In this document: one piece after another, positions 1 to 8,652 of the stretch
Layout of the letters: each line of letters starts with the position of its first letter
Position numbering within the stretch: position 1 is the first letter of the stretch
Source of the DNA: an uncultured Lachnospiraceae bacterium
GTDB taxonomy: Bacteria > Bacillota > Clostridia > Lachnospirales > Lachnospiraceae
Assembly (NCBI GenBank): GCA_910579505.1
Contig: CAJTTZ010000001.1
Coordinates: 124,001-188,000 of the forward strand
Length of the DNA stretch: 64,000 nt
Direction: 5' to 3'
Program-made: the position numbers and the translations under genes
The notes under the pieces: generated by a model
Databases searched by the model: none
Told to the model about the DNA's origin: nothing
The model's input: the letters and a program-made list of their open reading frames with translations, nothing else

Positions 1-1
1 G

Positions 2-670
2 CTGGTGCCCTTGGAGGTTATAGAGGACTGGTGCAAAAGATTACAGGGGTTATCCCTGAAGAACGTATCCCTGACCATGAGCTGCGGAAAGAAAAAGCTG
101 TATCAGGGATTCGGTGAAATGCTTTTTACCCACTACGGGGTGAGCGGACCGCTTGTCCTTTCCGCCAGCAGCTATTTCGGAAAGAGGAAAGGGACGGACA
201 AGGTGATCCTGACAATAGACCTGAAACCGGCTCTCTCAGAGGAACAGCTTGATAAGAGAATCCTGAGGGATTTCGAGGAAAACAGGAACCGGCAGTTTAA
301 AAACGCGCTGGGCGGGCTTTATCCTGCGAAGCTGATTTCCGTTATGGTAGAGAGGTCGGGTATTGACCCGGAGAAAAAGGTACATGAGGTGACCAGACAG
401 GAGAGAAGGAGGCTGACAGAACTGACAAAGGCTTTTACCCTGCAGGTACACGGAAAAAGGGGCTTTGAGGAGGCGGTTATCACGCAGGGCGGCGTGTCGG
501 TGAAGGAGGTCAACCCTTCCACCATGGAATCAAAGCTGGTACGGGGACTCTATTTTGCGGGGGAGGTGCTGGATCTGGATGGCCTGACGGGCGGTTTTAA
601 TTTACAGATAGCATGGTCTACGGGATATCTCGCAGGAACCAGCAGCATGGAGATGGAAGGACAAGGCTGA
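2..670 (+). CDS. BaiN/YhiN-family flavoprotein (NAD(P)/FAD-dependent), 5' truncated
   Basis: This is the C-terminal ~222 residues of a flavoprotein of the HI0933/YhiN/BaiN family; the reading frame runs off the left edge. Family members bind FAD with a Rossmann fold and are thought to reduce or dehydrogenate small substrates; the substrate here cannot be told. Supporting motifs are the internal FTHYGVSGP segment and the C-terminal FAD-contacting stretch GLYFAGEVLDLDGLTGGFNLQ, both typical of the family. The N-terminal GxGxxG nucleotide-binding segment lies outside the window. The gene ends 28 bp before cmk on the same strand, so the two are probably cotranscribed. Confidence 0.85.
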   Translation: MVPLEVIEDWCKRLQGLSLKNVSLTMSCGKKKLYQGFGEMLFTHYGVSGPLVLSASSYFGKRKGTDKVILTIDLKPALSEEQLDKRILRDFEENRNRQFKNALGGLYPAKLISVMVERSGIDPEKKVHEVTRQERRRLTELTKAFTLQVHGKRGFEEAVITQGGVSVKEVNPSTMESKLVRGLYFAGEVLDLDGLTGGFNLQIAWSTGYLAGTSSMEMEGQG

Positions 671-698
671 ATAACACTTTGGAAAGGGGCAATAACAC

Positions 699-1349
699 AT
701 GGGATTTAATATTGCGATTGACGGGCCCGCAGGGGCGGGAAAGAGTACCATAGCGAAGCTGATAGCTGCAAGGAAAGGGTATATCTACGTGGACACGGGC
801 GCAATGTACCGGGCGATGGCGCTTTATCTGATCAGGGAGAACGCGTCGCAGGAACAGATCGACGAGAAATGTCAGGGGGCGGACATTACCATAGGCTACG
901 AGAACGGCGAGCAGGTAGTGTATTTAAACGGCGAAAACGTAAACGCATATATCCGCACGGAGGAGGTCGGCAGGATGGCCTCCGTCAGCAGCCCAAATCC
1001 AAAAGTGCGTAAAAAGTTGACGCAGCTGCAGCAGAAACTGGCGGCGGATGCGGACGTGGTGATGGACGGACGCGATATCGGCACCTGTGTGCTGCCGGAC
1101 GCCCAGGTGAAGGTATATCTGACGGCTGACAGCCATGAGAGGGCGCTTCGCCGCTATAAGGAGCTTACGGCGAAGGGAGAAAGCTGCGATCTTGATACGA
1201 TTGAGAAGGACATCATAGAGCGTGACAGGCAGGATATGACGAGGGAGATTTCCCCCTTGAAGCAGGCGGAGGATGCAGTGCTGATAGATTCCTCACACAT
1301 GACGGTGGAGGAGGTGGCGGACGCCATCATTTCTCTGTGCACAGCGTGA
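699..1349 (+). CDS. cmk: cytidylate kinase
   Basis: Cytidylate kinase phosphorylates CMP and dCMP with ATP in the cytoplasm. The 216-residue length is normal. The Walker A loop GPAGAGKST sits at residues 9-17, the YVDTGAMYRA segment that binds CMP follows at ~31, and the MDGRDIGT motif, IERDRQD lid region and a C-terminal DSS are all present. A GGAAAGGGG ribosome site lies 10 bp before the ATG. The order cmk - ispH - rpsA is widely conserved in Clostridia. A hairpin repeat (1397-1490) separates cmk from ispH. Confidence 0.96.
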   Translation: MGFNIAIDGPAGAGKSTIAKLIAARKGYIYVDTGAMYRAMALYLIRENASQEQIDEKCQGADITIGYENGEQVVYLNGENVNAYIRTEEVGRMASVSSPNPKVRKKLTQLQQKLAADADVVMDGRDIGTCVLPDAQVKVYLTADSHERALRRYKELTAKGESCDLDTIEKDIIERDRQDMTREISPLKQAEDAVLIDSSHMTVEEVADAIISLCTA

Positions 1350-1396
1350 GAAGCGCCTCTAAAGGCACCCTGTCATAGGACAGGACGCCAAGAAAC

Positions 1397-1490
1397 GTGC
1401 GAAAAGAAGTTCTAAATGCTCGCAGCAGAGGCTGCATCGCAAAGAACTTCTAAGTTTCGCACTGGAGAATGCCGGAGGACGGCATTCTCC
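1397..1490 (+). repeat. two-hairpin intergenic element, copy A
   Basis: A long hairpin (outer arms GTGCGAAA 1397-1404 and TTTCGCAC 1455-1462, inner arms AGAAGTT/AACTTCT, apical GCAGC/GCTGC) is followed at once by a second hairpin with perfect 10-bp arms GGAGAATGCC/GGCATTCTCC (1464-1490). The same two-part design recurs at 4338-4430 and 39501-39611 with compensating base changes. It lies between cmk and ispH and ends six bases before the ispH ribosome site. Whether it acts as RNA or is a passive mobile repeat is unknown. Confidence 0.8.
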
Positions 1491-1508
1491 GTATGAAGGA
1501 GGATGTTT

Positions 1509-2378
1509 ATGGAAGTGATTTTAGCGGAGCACGCGGGGTTTTGTTTTGGCGTTCAGCGGGCGGTGGATACCGTCTATGAGCAGATTGCGTGCAGGGAAAA
1601 AGAAGGGCGGCCGATTTACACTTTCGGGCCGATCATACATAATGAGGAAGTGGTGTGTGACCTGCAGAGGCGCGGTGTGCGCGTGCTTGATTCTCTTGCG
1701 GACGCCGGGAAAGTTCCGAAAGAGGAGAGGGGCACGGTGATTATCCGCTCACACGGTGTGGAGAAAGCGGTCTGCGAAAGCTTGAAGGATATGGGTTTTT
1801 GTGTGGTGGACGCCACCTGTCCCTTTGTGAAGCGGATTCACAATATTGTGGAGAAGGAGAGCGCAGAGGGGAAAAGTATCGTGATTGTCGGTAACGCGGG
1901 GCACCCGGAGGTGGAGGGCATCAAGGGGTGGTCAGGGTCCGCGACTTATATTGTGGAGTCTGTGGAAGAGGCGCAAAATCTTGTATGCAGTCCCGGGGAA
2001 GAACTGTGTATTGTTTCGCAAACGACATTTAACTACAAGAAATTTCAAGATGTGGTTGAAATTTTTAAGGAAAGAGGTTACAATGGTAGTGTTGTGAATA
2101 CTGTATGTAACGCTACGGAAGTGCGACAGGCCGAAGCCAGAGAACTTGCGGCACGGGTTGATGTAATGATTGTTATAGGTGGGAATCAGAGCTCTAATAC
2201 AAGGAAACTCTATGAGATCTGCAGGCAGGAGTGCGATATGACCTACTATATACAGACACTCGACGACTTGCATTTGAGGTTACCTGAATCTGTCCGACTG
2301 GTGGGTATTACAGCAGGGGCGTCGACCCCAAACAATATTATCGAGGAGGTTCAAAATTATGTCAGAATTAACTTTTGA
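1509..2378 (+). CDS. ispH: 4-hydroxy-3-methylbut-2-enyl diphosphate reductase
   Basis: IspH makes IPP and DMAPP in the last step of the MEP isoprenoid pathway, using a [4Fe-4S] cluster. The three cluster cysteines are visible in HAGFCFGV, DATCPFVK and TVCNATEVRQ, and the active-site HNEEVV and SQTTFN segments are present. Two in-frame ATGs exist (1503, 1509); AAGGAGG at 1496-1502 touches the first and is six bases from the second, so 1509 is chosen (289 aa). The 3' end overlaps rpsA by 20 bp in another frame, which is of interest because in several Clostridia IspH and S1 are one fused protein. Confidence 0.95.
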   Translation: MEVILAEHAGFCFGVQRAVDTVYEQIACREKEGRPIYTFGPIIHNEEVVCDLQRRGVRVLDSLADAGKVPKEERGTVIIRSHGVEKAVCESLKDMGFCVVDATCPFVKRIHNIVEKESAEGKSIVIVGNAGHPEVEGIKGWSGSATYIVESVEEAQNLVCSPGEELCIVSQTTFNYKKFQDVVEIFKERGYNGSVVNTVCNATEVRQAEARELAARVDVMIVIGGNQSSNTRKLYEICRQECDMTYYIQTLDDLHLRLPESVRLVGITAGASTPNNIIEEVQNYVRINF

Positions 2379-3504
2379 ACAAATGTTAGAGGAGTCATTA
2401 AAGACAATACACACAGGAGAGGTTGTTGAAGGTACCGTTATTGATGTAAAGCCGGAAGAGATCATTCTCAACATCGGATATAAGTCAGATGGCGTTTTGA
2501 CGAGAAATGAATATACAAACGAACCGAATGTAGATTTGACAACCATTGCGAAGCCCGGGGACACCATGGAGGTGAAGGTGCTTAAGGTAAACGATGGTGA
2601 GGGACAGGTTCTCCTTACTTACAAGCGCCTTGCGGCTGACAGGGGTAACAAACGCATTGAGGAAGCTTACGAGAACAGAGAAGTGCTCACGGCCAAGGTT
2701 GCGCAGGTACTGGACGGTGGCTTGAGTGTTGTTGTGGAGGAAGTAAGAATCTTTATTCCGGCAAGTCTCGTATCTGATACTTATGAGAAGGATCTGAACA
2801 AATACGCGGGTCAGGAAATTAAGTTTGTGATCAGCGAATATAATCCTAAGAGAAGAAGATATATCGGCGACAGGAAGCAGCTGATCCTTGAGGAGAAGGC
2901 GGAGATGCAGAAGAAGCTCTTCGAGACGATTAAGATCGGCGATACCGTGGAAGGCACGGTTAAGAATGTGACAGATTTCGGCGCATTCATTGATCTGGGC
3001 GGCTGCGACGGTCTGCTTCACATTTCTGAAATGTCCTGGGGCAGAGTGGAGAACCCGAAGAAGGTATTTAAGGTTGGCGATGTGGTGAAGGTACTGATTA
3101 AGGATATCTCCGGCACGAAGATTGCCTTAAGCCTTAAGTTCGAAGACCAGAATCCCTGGAAGGACGCGGCAAGCAAGTATGCGGTGGGAACAGAGGTTAC
3201 CGGCAAAGTGGCGCGCATGACTGATTTTGGCGCATTTATCGAACTGGAGCCGGGTATTGATGCGCTGCTTCATGTGTCCCAGATATCCAAGGAGCACATT
3301 GACAAGCCTTCCGATGTACTTAAGAGCGGCGAGGAAGTGACTGCGAAAGTCGTTGACTTTAACGAGGCGGACAAGAAGATCAGCCTGAGCATTAAGGCGA
3401 TGTTTGCGCCGGAGCCTAAAGCTGAGAAAGCGGAAGATGAGGACGTCGTATCTGTAGATATTGACGCGGTGATCGCAGAGGAGAGCGAGGACGCGGCAGA
3501 GTAA
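2359..3504 (+). CDS. rpsA: S1 RNA-binding-domain protein (ribosomal protein S1 homologue)
   Basis: A 381-residue protein with four S1-type OB-fold repeats at about residues 19-90, 105-175, 195-262 and 278-348. Repeats 3 and 4 are canonical (VTDFGAFIDL..GLLHISE and MTDFGAFIEL..ALLHVSQ); repeats 1 and 2 are diverged. The tail after residue 350 is acidic. The family binds mRNA and helps translation, or has regulatory RNA roles in Firmicutes. It starts inside the ispH 3' end, with GGAGG nine bases before the ATG, so translation is likely coupled to ispH. Confidence 0.93.
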   Translation: MSELTFEQMLEESLKTIHTGEVVEGTVIDVKPEEIILNIGYKSDGVLTRNEYTNEPNVDLTTIAKPGDTMEVKVLKVNDGEGQVLLTYKRLAADRGNKRIEEAYENREVLTAKVAQVLDGGLSVVVEEVRIFIPASLVSDTYEKDLNKYAGQEIKFVISEYNPKRRRYIGDRKQLILEEKAEMQKKLFETIKIGDTVEGTVKNVTDFGAFIDLGGCDGLLHISEMSWGRVENPKKVFKVGDVVKVLIKDISGTKIALSLKFEDQNPWKDAASKYAVGTEVTGKVARMTDFGAFIELEPGIDALLHVSQISKEHIDKPSDVLKSGEEVTAKVVDFNEADKKISLSIKAMFAPEPKAEKAEDEDVVSVDIDAVIAEESEDAAE

Positions 3505-3555
3505 GACATAACAGGCATAAACATTTTTCATAATAAATAAAGGCGGTGGGAATCC

Positions 3556-4335
3556 ATGGCATATGACTATGAATACTTTAAGAAAGCGGTTTATGACCTT
3601 ACCAAGATTGACCTGAATGCTTACAAGGAAAAGCAGATGAAGCGCCGGATTGATACGCTGATTTCCAAGAATAAGGTTGTCGGTTATGATAACTATGTTT
3701 CGGTACTCAAGAACGATAAGGCCAGATTTGACGAGTTTGTCAATTATCTGACGATCAACGTGTCTGAGTTTTACAGAAATGTGGATCAGTGGCAGCTTTT
3801 GGACAAAGATATTTTCCCGGAGCTGATTCAGCGCTACGGTAAGAACTTAAAGATATGGAGTGCAGCATGCTCGACGGGTGACGAGCCATACTCACTGGTT
3901 ATGGCTCTTTCCAGACATGTTTCGCTCAATCAGATTAAGATTTATGCGACGGATCTCGATAAGCAGGTGATAGAGAAAGCAAAGATGGGCCTGTACGCGG
4001 AGAAGAGCGTGGCTGGCGTACCGGCGGATCTGAAAAAGAAGTTCTTTACGAAGGTTGGCCCTTCTTATCAGATTTCCGAGGAAGTGAAGTCGAGAGTGGA
4101 ATTTAAGGAGCACAATCTGCTGAAGGATACTTATCCGACGGACTTCCACTTGATTGTGTGCCGCAATGTGCTGATTTACTTTACGGAAGAAGCGAAGGAT
4201 GAGGTGTTCCGCAAGTTCCAGAAGAGTCTGCGGCCCGGCGGCTATCTGTTTATAGGAAGCACGGAGCAGATCATAAACCATAAGGATGTAGGGTTTGAAC
4301 GGAAAAATTCCTTCTTTTACCAGAGGCCGATGTAA
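3556..4335 (+). CDS. cheR: chemotaxis methyltransferase CheR
   Basis: CheR methylates glutamates of chemoreceptors using S-adenosylmethionine. The 259-residue protein has the N-terminal all-helical domain (to ~residue 75, ending NVSEFYRN) and the SAM-binding domain, with WSAACSTGDEPYS as the family SAM motif, YATDLD, and CRNVLIYF near the C-terminus. No other chemotaxis gene is adjacent; it follows rpsA after 51 bp. With two flagellins elsewhere in the window it fits a motile cell. Confidence 0.95.
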   Translation: MAYDYEYFKKAVYDLTKIDLNAYKEKQMKRRIDTLISKNKVVGYDNYVSVLKNDKARFDEFVNYLTINVSEFYRNVDQWQLLDKDIFPELIQRYGKNLKIWSAACSTGDEPYSLVMALSRHVSLNQIKIYATDLDKQVIEKAKMGLYAEKSVAGVPADLKKKFFTKVGPSYQISEEVKSRVEFKEHNLLKDTYPTDFHLIVCRNVLIYFTEEAKDEVFRKFQKSLRPGGYLFIGSTEQIINHKDVGFERKNSFFYQRPM

Positions 4336-4337
4336 CC

Positions 4338-4430
4338 GTGTGAGAAGAACTTCTAACCACTCGCAGCAATGGCTGCTCGCGGAGAAGTTCTATGTCTCAC
4401 ACCAGAGAATGCCAAAAGGCGGCATTCTCC
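4338..4430 (+). repeat. two-hairpin intergenic element, copy B
   Basis: Same architecture and orientation as 1397-1490. Outer arms GTGTGAGA (4338-4345) and TCTCACAC (4395-4402), middle arms AGAACTTCT/AGAAGTTCT, apical GCAGC/GCTGC, then the second hairpin AGAGAATGCC/GGCATTCTC. Compared with copy A both arms change together (GCGAAA/TTTCGC becomes GTGAGA/TCTCAC; AAGTT/AACTT becomes AACTT/AAGTT), which preserves pairing. It begins three bases after the cheR stop. Confidence 0.8.
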
Positions 4431-4451
4431 GTATTATGTTTATAAAATAAA

Positions 4452-4475
4452 GGGGCAGCGATTTGTCGCTGCCCC
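4452..4475 (-). terminator. bidirectional intrinsic terminator between cheR and the exonuclease gene
   Basis: A perfect 10-bp GC-rich stem GGGGCAGCGA/TCGCTGCCCC with loop TTTG. Read on the minus strand it is followed by TTTATTTTAT, so it best serves the exonuclease gene; on the plus strand the tail (TTGTT) is weaker. Confidence 0.85.
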
Positions 4476-4511
4476 TTGTTATGTCCAAGTTTATATTAGC
4501 AAGTCTGAGAT

Positions 4512-5615
4512 TCAGTATGTCTTCGCCATTTTTCCGAGCAGATACTGCGCATAGCGGGAGAAGAGTTCCCGGTCTGTTTTGCGCTCGTCGGTGAGTTCAA
4601 AGAAAAGGTCATGGCTCTTATAGTCCCGTTTAAAGAAGGGCTCTACCAGAATATCCCACTGGGGAAGGAAGAGACCATATTTGCGCGTGTAACAGGTGGC
4701 GGCTGTCGCCTGCGTGCGGTGGGCCTGATCCACGAAGGAGGATACCGATTTGTGGAGGGCGATATCTTCCGCCGGCAGATAATAGTAGTCTTTATACCCG
4801 GCGTAGAAGTATTTCATTTCTTCTTCGTAGAGCGGCACTTTTAGGATGCCCTCGCTCTTTTCGCCGCTGAAATAACAGCCGTTTGCCAGATTGGACAGGG
4901 AAAAGGGGAGAGGAGCAGGCAGCGCCAGTTTCATAAGAAGCTCCTGCTTTTCTTGACCGTGATAGTCAATAAAGCTGTTTGCCTGTACTTTTTTCGCGCG
5001 GATATTTCCGTTAAACAGATCATAGAATGCCAAAAGGGGAAGAAGCTGCAGCATTCCGCGGATATCGTCGCTGTTATGCAAAAGCAGCAGGGAGCGGACA
5101 TCCGGGGAAGGGGTCTCCACATAGTTTCGGTAGACTTCGATCAGCTCGCCGCCGTGAAAACGGTCCTCCCTTTGAATGCCAAGGAGCGCTTCCAGCGTTT
5201 TCTGCTTACAGTTGGGCACATGCAGGAAAGCCTTGTAGGGAGAAATGCGCTTATACAGGTCGATCCCCTCAAAACTGTCGAAACTGTGCGGCAGTTTATG
5301 CTGCTCGCATTTCTGGATAAGGTAGGGCAGGTCAAAATTATTGCCGTTAAAATGTACCAAATGTGTGAAGGAAGCGGCAAAATCGAAAAAAGAGGTTAAC
5401 ACAGCGGATTCTTCTGCGGGATTTTCACAGAACCACTGCCGGATCTGCCAGTTTCCGTCTGTATGGAAAGCTGTTCCGATCAGGTATAGGGAGGAGCTTT
5501 TTGCGGTGAACCCTGTGGTTTCGATATCAATAAACAGAAATTTATCCAGAGGCGCGGTGCGCTCCAGGGGATAGTCCATGGTGAAAGATTTTAGGGTATG
5601 ATTTTCTATTTGCAT
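4512..5615 (-). CDS. YprB-like ribonuclease H-fold 3'-5' exonuclease
   Basis: A 367-residue protein of the YprB family (RNase H-like, DEDD superfamily). The first acidic motif is FIDIETTGF near residue 30, the second is HFNGNNFDLPYL near residue 90, and HGGELIEVYRNYV near residue 155 covers the third region. The C-terminal 180 residues, which in YprB relatives carry TPR-like helices, have no recognisable catalytic motif. Family members are predicted 3'-5' nucleases; the substrate is not established. GGAGG precedes the ATG. It is convergent with cheR and divergent from rnfC. Confidence 0.82.
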   Translation of the reverse strand: MQIENHTLKSFTMDYPLERTAPLDKFLFIDIETTGFTAKSSSLYLIGTAFHTDGNWQIRQWFCENPAEESAVLTSFFDFAASFTHLVHFNGNNFDLPYLIQKCEQHKLPHSFDSFEGIDLYKRISPYKAFLHVPNCKQKTLEALLGIQREDRFHGGELIEVYRNYVETPSPDVRSLLLLHNSDDIRGMLQLLPLLAFYDLFNGNIRAKKVQANSFIDYHGQEKQELLMKLALPAPLPFSLSNLANGCYFSGEKSEGILKVPLYEEEMKYFYAGYKDYYYLPAEDIALHKSVSSFVDQAHRTQATAATCYTRKYGLFLPQWDILVEPFFKRDYKSHDLFFELTDERKTDRELFSRYAQYLLGKMAKTY

Positions 5616-5711
5616 AAAATTCCTCCGCGTAAAAGTTTAACATATATCTGAGGATAGTTTAGCATATTTTTTGAAATAGCAGTAGTTTTTTTCGTCGAAA
5701 AATAGTATATT

Positions 5712-5717
5712 TATAAT
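5712..5717 (+). promoter_or_regulatory. candidate -10 box for the rnf operon
   Basis: TATAAT stands 58 bp before the rnfC ATG in an AT-rich stretch. The -35 region at 17 bp spacing (TTTTCG) is poor, so this is only a candidate. Confidence 0.4.
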
Positions 5718-5774
5718 AGCGGTTCCATCAGAATCAAGGTGTGGGCCGAATGTGAAAGGAGCAGGGTTACAGGT

Positions 5775-7091
5775 ATGGCTAAATTAACATTTAACGGCGG
5801 CATACACCCTTATGACGGAAAGGATTTGTCGAAGGATAAGCCTATTAAGGCGGTGCTGCCCAAGGGAGATCTGGTATATCCGTTGTCCCAGCATATCGGC
5901 GCGCCTGCGAAACCGATCGTGGAGAAGGGCGATCATGTTTTGACAGGGCAGAAGATTGCGGAGGCAGGAGGCTTTGTTTCCGCACCTATTTACGCGACGG
6001 TGTCGGGCACGGTGAAGGCGATTGAGCCAAGGCGCGTGGTTACGGGCGACAGCGTGATGAGTATCATTATTGAGAATGACGGGCTTTATGAGGAAGTGGA
6101 GTACCCGGAGCGGAAGCCTCTTGAGGAGATGACAAGGGAAGAGATCATCGAGTGTGTGAAGGAGGCGGGTATCGTCGGCATGGGCGGAGCGGGCTTCCCC
6201 ACTTTTATCAAGCTTTCTCCCAAAGAACCGGAAAAAATAGACTATGTGATAGCAAACTGTGCAGAGTGCGAACCTTATCTGACTTCCGATTACCGCAGGA
6301 TGTTAGAAGAGCCGGAGAAGCTGGTCGGCGGCCTGAAGGTTTCCCTGAAGCTGTTTGAGAATGCCAGAGGGATTCTGGCTGTGGAAGATAACAAGCCGGA
6401 TTGTATCGAACTTTTGAAAAATCTGACCAAGGACGAGCCGCGTATCAGTGTCAAAGCGCTAAAGACGAAATACCCGCAGGGCGCGGAGCGGCAGATCATA
6501 TACGCGACCACGGGAAGAGCCATCAATTCTTCCATGCTTCCCGCAGACGCGGGCTGCGTGGTGAACAACGTGGACACGGTGGTGGCGATCTACCACGCGG
6601 TGATTGAGGGGAAACCTTTGATGAACCGCATCGTTACGGTGACCGGGGATGCGATTTCGAACCCGCAGAACTTTATCGTGCGGATCGGCACGAATTACCA
6701 TGAACTGGTGGAAGAGGCGGGCGGCTTTAAGCAGGACCCGGTTAAGATTGTATCAGGCGGTCCGATGATGGGCTTTGCCCTTTTCGGGCTGGATGTGCCG
6801 ACAACCAAGACGGCTTCGGCGCTTCTGTGTCTTACGGAAGATGAGGTGTCCCGCATGGAGCCTTCCGCATGCATCAACTGCGGCCGCTGTGTGGAAGTCT
6901 GCCCGGGCAGGGTGGTTCCGAGACTACTGGCAGATTATGCGGAACATTATGAAGAAGAGGAATTTCTTTCCCACAACGGCATGGAATGCTGCGAGTGCGG
7001 CTGCTGCAGTTTTGTATGTCCGGCGAAGAGGCCTCTGACGCAGACGATCAAGTCCATGCGCAAGATGCAGCTTGCCAAGAAGAAAAAATAG
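5775..7091 (+). CDS. rnfC: electron transport complex subunit RnfC
   Basis: RnfC is the membrane-peripheral NADH-binding subunit of the Rnf complex, which couples ferredoxin oxidation and NAD+ reduction to ion export. The flavin/NADH-binding glycine-rich loop GMGGAGFPT is at about residue 135, and two [4Fe-4S] sites lie near the C-terminus (CINCGRCVEVCP and CCECGCCSFVCP). The start is set at the ATG of MAKLTFNGG, with AAAGGAG about 12 bases upstream; a longer GTG-initiated form begins at 5739. First gene of rnfCDGEAB. Confidence 0.95.
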   Translation: MAKLTFNGGIHPYDGKDLSKDKPIKAVLPKGDLVYPLSQHIGAPAKPIVEKGDHVLTGQKIAEAGGFVSAPIYATVSGTVKAIEPRRVVTGDSVMSIIIENDGLYEEVEYPERKPLEEMTREEIIECVKEAGIVGMGGAGFPTFIKLSPKEPEKIDYVIANCAECEPYLTSDYRRMLEEPEKLVGGLKVSLKLFENARGILAVEDNKPDCIELLKNLTKDEPRISVKALKTKYPQGAERQIIYATTGRAINSSMLPADAGCVVNNVDTVVAIYHAVIEGKPLMNRIVTVTGDAISNPQNFIVRIGTNYHELVEEAGGFKQDPVKIVSGGPMMGFALFGLDVPTTKTASALLCLTEDEVSRMEPSACINCGRCVEVCPGRVVPRLLADYAEHYEEEEFLSHNGMECCECGCCSFVCPAKRPLTQTIKSMRKMQLAKKKK

Positions 7092-7120
7092 TAGAAATAA
7101 AAGGAGCATAGACTGAAGAG

Positions 7121-8053
7121 ATGAGTGATTTAATGAAAGTGTCATCCAACCCTCATGTCAGATCGAAGTCCACCACAAGCAGTATCATGCTGACCGTGGT
7201 GATCGCCCTTCTTCCGGCGGCTGGATTTGGCATTTATAACTTCGGACCGAAGGCTCTGCTGCTGATTCTCGTGACGGTGGCATCCACGGTGGCGACGGAA
7301 TTTTTGTTTGAAAAAATCTGTAAGAAAAAAGTGACAATCGGAGATTACTCCGCGGTGGTGACGGGACTGCTTCTGGCGTTAAACCTGCCGGTGTCTGCGC
7401 CATGGTGGATCGGCGTGGTGGGCGGCGTGTTTGCCATTCTGGTAGTGAAGATGCTGTTTGGAGGTCTTGGACAGAACTTTATGAACCCGGCGCTTGGCGC
7501 GCGGTGTTTCCTGCTGATTTCCTTTACTTCCATCATGACGAATTTTGACTGTGACGCTTACACCGGGGCGACGCCCCTCGCCGCTTTGAAGAGCGGGGAG
7601 TCCGTCAATATTCTCAATATGGTGATCGGGCGCACGGCGGGAACCATCGGTGAGACGTCCATGATTGCCATTGTGATTGGCGCCTGCATTCTGATTTTGT
7701 TCGGGATTATTGATCTGCGGATTCCGGGTACTTATATTGTGACGCTGGCAGTCTTTGTGACGCTGTTTGGCGGCAGGGGCTTTAACTGGCCATACATATC
7801 CGCCCATCTTTCAGGCGGCGGCCTGATGCTCGGCGCGTTCTTTATGGCGACGGACTATGTAACGAGACCGATTACCAAAAAGGGACAGTATGTGTTCGGA
7901 TTTTTGCTGGGCGTCCTGACGGGGATTTTCCGTATCTTCGGTCCCTCCGCGGAGGGAGTGTCTTATGCGATTATCATAGGCAATCTGTTAGTGCCGCTGA
8001 TTGAGAAGGTCACTCTTCCGAAAGCATTTGGTAAAGGAGGAGAGAAGGCATGA
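7121..8053 (+). CDS. rnfD: electron transport complex subunit RnfD
   Basis: RnfD is an integral membrane subunit carrying a covalent FMN. The 310-residue protein has about nine hydrophobic helices starting at residue 22. The flavinylation motif TGATPL sits at about residue 150; the threonine is the expected FMN attachment site, added by ApbE. It lies 29 bp after rnfC and overlaps rnfG by 4 bp, so translation of the two is probably coupled. Confidence 0.95.
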   Translation: MSDLMKVSSNPHVRSKSTTSSIMLTVVIALLPAAGFGIYNFGPKALLLILVTVASTVATEFLFEKICKKKVTIGDYSAVVTGLLLALNLPVSAPWWIGVVGGVFAILVVKMLFGGLGQNFMNPALGARCFLLISFTSIMTNFDCDAYTGATPLAALKSGESVNILNMVIGRTAGTIGETSMIAIVIGACILILFGIIDLRIPGTYIVTLAVFVTLFGGRGFNWPYISAHLSGGGLMLGAFFMATDYVTRPITKKGQYVFGFLLGVLTGIFRIFGPSAEGVSYAIIIGNLLVPLIEKVTLPKAFGKGGEKA

Positions 8054-8652
8054 AAGAGATGATGAAAAATACGGGGATTCTGCTGGCAATCACGCTGATT
8101 GCGGGTCTCCTTCTGGGATTGGTTTATCAGGTGACAAAAGCCCCGATTGCCGAGCAGGAAGCGAAGGCAAAGCAGGAGGCGTGTCAGGAAGTGTTTGCGG
8201 ATGCGGCGTCCTTTGACATGGTAGACGTAGAAGCGGCTGCAGGCTGGAACGAAGAAGGGTATGCGCAGGAGAGCGTCGATGAGGTGATGGAGGCGAAGGA
8301 CGGTTCTGGTGAACTGCTCGGCTATGTGATCACGGTGACGACGAAAGAGGGTTACGGCGGCGATATCAGGTTTTCCATCGGCGTCCGTCTGGACGGGACA
8401 GTAAACGGCATATCAATCCTTTCCATTGCCGAGACGGCAGGTCTTGGTATGCAGGCGGAAGCGGTTCTGAAGCCGCAGTTTGCAGATAAGAATGTGGAAA
8501 AATTTGCCTATACGAAAAACGGTGCGTCGGCTGACAACGAGATTGACGCCATCTCCGGCGCAACCATCACGACGAATGCGGTGACCAATGGAGTCAATGC
8601 AGGATTATACTATTTCCAGACGGTGTTGGGAGGAGGTAGTGCAAATGAATAG
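8050..8652 (+). CDS. rnfG: electron transport complex subunit RnfG
   Basis: RnfG is anchored by one N-terminal helix (residues ~8-27) with an extracytoplasmic FMN-binding domain. The covalent flavin motif SGATITTNAV occurs at about residue 166. The length of 200 residues is normal. The start overlaps rnfD (ATGA), and the end overlaps rnfE by 8 bp. ApbE encoded at 28.8-30 kb would be the flavin transferase. Confidence 0.95.
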   Translation: MKEMMKNTGILLAITLIAGLLLGLVYQVTKAPIAEQEAKAKQEACQEVFADAASFDMVDVEAAAGWNEEGYAQESVDEVMEAKDGSGELLGYVITVTTKEGYGGDIRFSIGVRLDGTVNGISILSIAETAGLGMQAEAVLKPQFADKNVEKFAYTKNGASADNEIDAISGATITTNAVTNGVNAGLYYFQTVLGGGSANE

